A DNA stretch of 5,362 bases, taken from assembly GCA_031177445.1 (NCBI GenBank), contig JAPSGP010000238.1, positions 1 to 5,362 on the forward strand, in the 5' to 3' direction. This DNA is from Acidimicrobiia bacterium. GTDB taxonomy: Bacteria; Actinomycetota; Acidimicrobiia; IMCC26256; JACDBD01. Made by a program: the position numbers and the translations under genes. Positions 4,180 to 5,362 of the stretch are shown here, in pieces (positions within the stretch are counted from its first letter, which is position 1; each line of letters opens with the position of its first letter). The notes beneath the pieces are model-generated. The model did no database searches. It worked only from the letters and a program-made list of their open reading frames with translations, and was not told where the DNA came from.

Positions 4180-5362
4180 CTACACGCGGGCGCCCGCTCG
4201 GAGCAGGCCGAACACGAGCGAGTCCTCGAGTGCCTGCCACGAGGCCTCGATGATGTTCTCCCCCACGCCGATCGTCGTCCACGACTCCTCGCCATCGGTG
4301 CTGTCGATGAGCACACGCGTCACCGCACCGGTACCGCGATGGGTGTCGAGGACTCGCACCTTGTAGTCGGTGAGGTGAACGGGATCGAGCGCGGGGTACC
4401 GCGCCCCGATCGCCTTGCGCAACGCACGGTCGAGTGCGTTCACCGGTCCGTTCCCCTCGGCGATCTCGTGGAACCGATCTCCGTTGGCGTGGCCCTTCAC
4501 GATCGCCTGGGTCGAGAGGCGGTCGGCATCGCGTGCGTCCTCGACGATCACTTCCCACTCCTCGACGTGGAACCAGGGCTGGCGCCAGCCGGTGGCGTGG
4601 CGCATCAGCAGCTCCAGCGAGGCGTCTGCCACCTCGAAGTGGTAGCCCTCGTGCTCCAGCCGCTTCAGCATGTCGACGACGTCGCTGAGCTGCGGGCCGT
4701 CGAGCTCGAGCCCGAGCTCTTTGGCCTTCATGGCGAGATTGCTGCGCCCGGCCAGCTCCGAGACGACGACGTGGGTGCGGTTGCCGATCGAGTCCGGCTT
4801 CACGTGTTCATATGCATCGGGACGGCGGGCGAGCGCGCTGGCGTGGATGCCGGCCTTGTGCGCGAACGCCGATGAGCCGACGTACGGCGCCTGCGGGTTA
4901 AGCGCCATGTTCACCAGCTCGGCGACGTGGTGCGCGACCGGGGTGAGGCGCTCGAGCCGGTCGCGAGGCAGTGTCTCGATAGCCATTTTCAGCGTCAGGT
5001 CGGGGATGATCGTGGTGAGGTTGCAGTTACCGGTGCGTTCGCCGTATCCGTTGATCGTGCCCTGCACCTGCCGCGCTCCGCCGCGGACGCCCGCGAGCGC
5101 GTTGGCCACGCCGGTGCCGGCGTCGTCGTGCAGGTGCACCGCGACCACGACGTCGCTGCCGAAGTAGTCGACGACCGCGCGCACGATCGGCTCCACCTCG
5201 TGCGGCAGGGTGCCGCCGTTGGTGTCGCACAGCACCAGGTGCGATGCCCCCGCCTGCGCCGCCGCCTCGAGCACGGCGAGCGCGAACTCCGAGTTGCGCT
5301 TGTACCCGTCGAAGAAGTGCTCGGCGTCGAACAGCACCTGGTCGGCATGACCCTGCAGGTAG
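4180..5362 (-). CDS. cimA: Citramalate synthase, N-terminus cut by window edge
   Basis: Condenses pyruvate with acetyl-CoA to (R)-citramalate, the first step of the threonine-independent route to 2-oxobutyrate for isoleucine. It belongs to the DRE-TIM / 2-isopropylmalate synthase-like superfamily and acts in the cytoplasm. The frame runs off the right edge. The GTG at 5337 is internal, because eight more family-like codons (YLQGHADQ) precede it. About 393 residues are visible of a usual ~530, so the N-terminal start of the TIM barrel with the DRE motif lies outside. Counting from that GTG as 1: FDAEHFFDGYK at 3-13, CDTNGGTLP at 37-45, the metal-binding HLHDDAGTGVANAL at 68-81, NGYGERTGNCNL at 96-107, HKAGIHASA at 160-168. 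The C-terminal LeuA-type allosteric domain runs from about 262 to 380, with GNGPVNALDRAL at 295-306. FFDGYK together with CDTNGGTLP favours citramalate synthase over 2-isopropylmalate synthase. The stop is TAG at 4182-4180. Confidence 0.95.
   Translation of the reverse strand, partial: YLQGHADQVLFDAEHFFDGYKRNSEFALAVLEAAAQAGASHLVLCDTNGGTLPHEVEPIVRAVVDYFGSDVVVAVHLHDDAGTGVANALAGVRGGARQVQGTINGYGERTGNCNLTTIIPDLTLKMAIETLPRDRLERLTPVAHHVAELVNMALNPQAPYVGSSAFAHKAGIHASALARRPDAYEHVKPDSIGNRTHVVVSELAGRSNLAMKAKELGLELDGPQLSDVVDMLKRLEHEGYHFEVADASLELLMRHATGWRQPWFHVEEWEVIVEDARDADRLSTQAIVKGHANGDRFHEIAEGNGPVNALDRALRKAIGARYPALDPVHLTDYKVRVLDTHRGTGAVTRVLIDSTDGEESWTTIGVGENIIEASWQALEDSLVFGLLRAGARV

Noticed and set aside
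4160..4558. Upstream extension of the cimA-linked gene to 4558
   Set aside because: This part overlaps the cimA allosteric domain in another phase and is Arg/Gly/Pro-rich without family features. The ATG at 4159 with an upstream AGGG gives the natural start.
5335..5337. GTG as the start of citramalate synthase
   Set aside because: Family-like codons continue upstream to the window edge and the protein would lack a large part of the TIM barrel; the gene is cut by the window, not short.

Overview
The window is GC-rich, gene-dense chromosomal DNA. It has strong G/C preference at third codon positions, frequent GTG starts and few Shine-Dalgarno sequences. Together with a FadE25-like acyl-CoA dehydrogenase and a ribbon-helix-helix/Clp-N protein of actinobacterial type, this suggests a member of the Actinomycetota. 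A deep-branching group such as the Acidimicrobiia is possible, but that is inference from gene content and not proven by any marker here. I see no phage, insertion sequence, CRISPR or RNA gene.

Layout, left to right. (1) 1-1259, minus strand: glutamyl-tRNA synthetase gltX, cut at its C-terminus by the window edge. It is open to the edge in one minus-strand frame, and a long antisense open frame lies over it in register. (2) 1340-2512, minus: a complete acyl-CoA dehydrogenase, 80 bp upstream of gltX and possibly co-transcribed with it. (3) 2512-2905: a divergent regulatory zone. It contains a perfect 10-bp-arm palindrome touching the dehydrogenase start codon, a small two-helix membrane protein gene (2557-2766, plus), a perfect 12-bp inverted repeat with a 25-nt loop, and a short promoter-like stretch with an 8-bp direct repeat. 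(4) 2906-3613, plus: a 235-residue protein joining a ribbon-helix-helix DNA-binding motif to two Clp-N repeats, without any AAA+ module. (5) 3614-4159, minus: a conserved protein of unknown function, whose stop codon directly abuts the stop of the previous gene. (6) 4180-5362, minus: the C-terminal three quarters of citramalate synthase (cimA), 20 bp upstream of gene 5 and probably in one operon with it.

The two edge genes are housekeeping functions (translation, isoleucine precursor synthesis). The most interesting part is the middle. The RHH/Clp-N protein looks like a DNA-binding regulator carrying a copy of the substrate- and drug-sensing domain of ClpC. Next to it lie several inverted and direct repeats that could be operators, a small membrane protein, and a divergently read acyl-CoA dehydrogenase. 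No function linking these genes can be read directly from the sequence; the link is a hypothesis.
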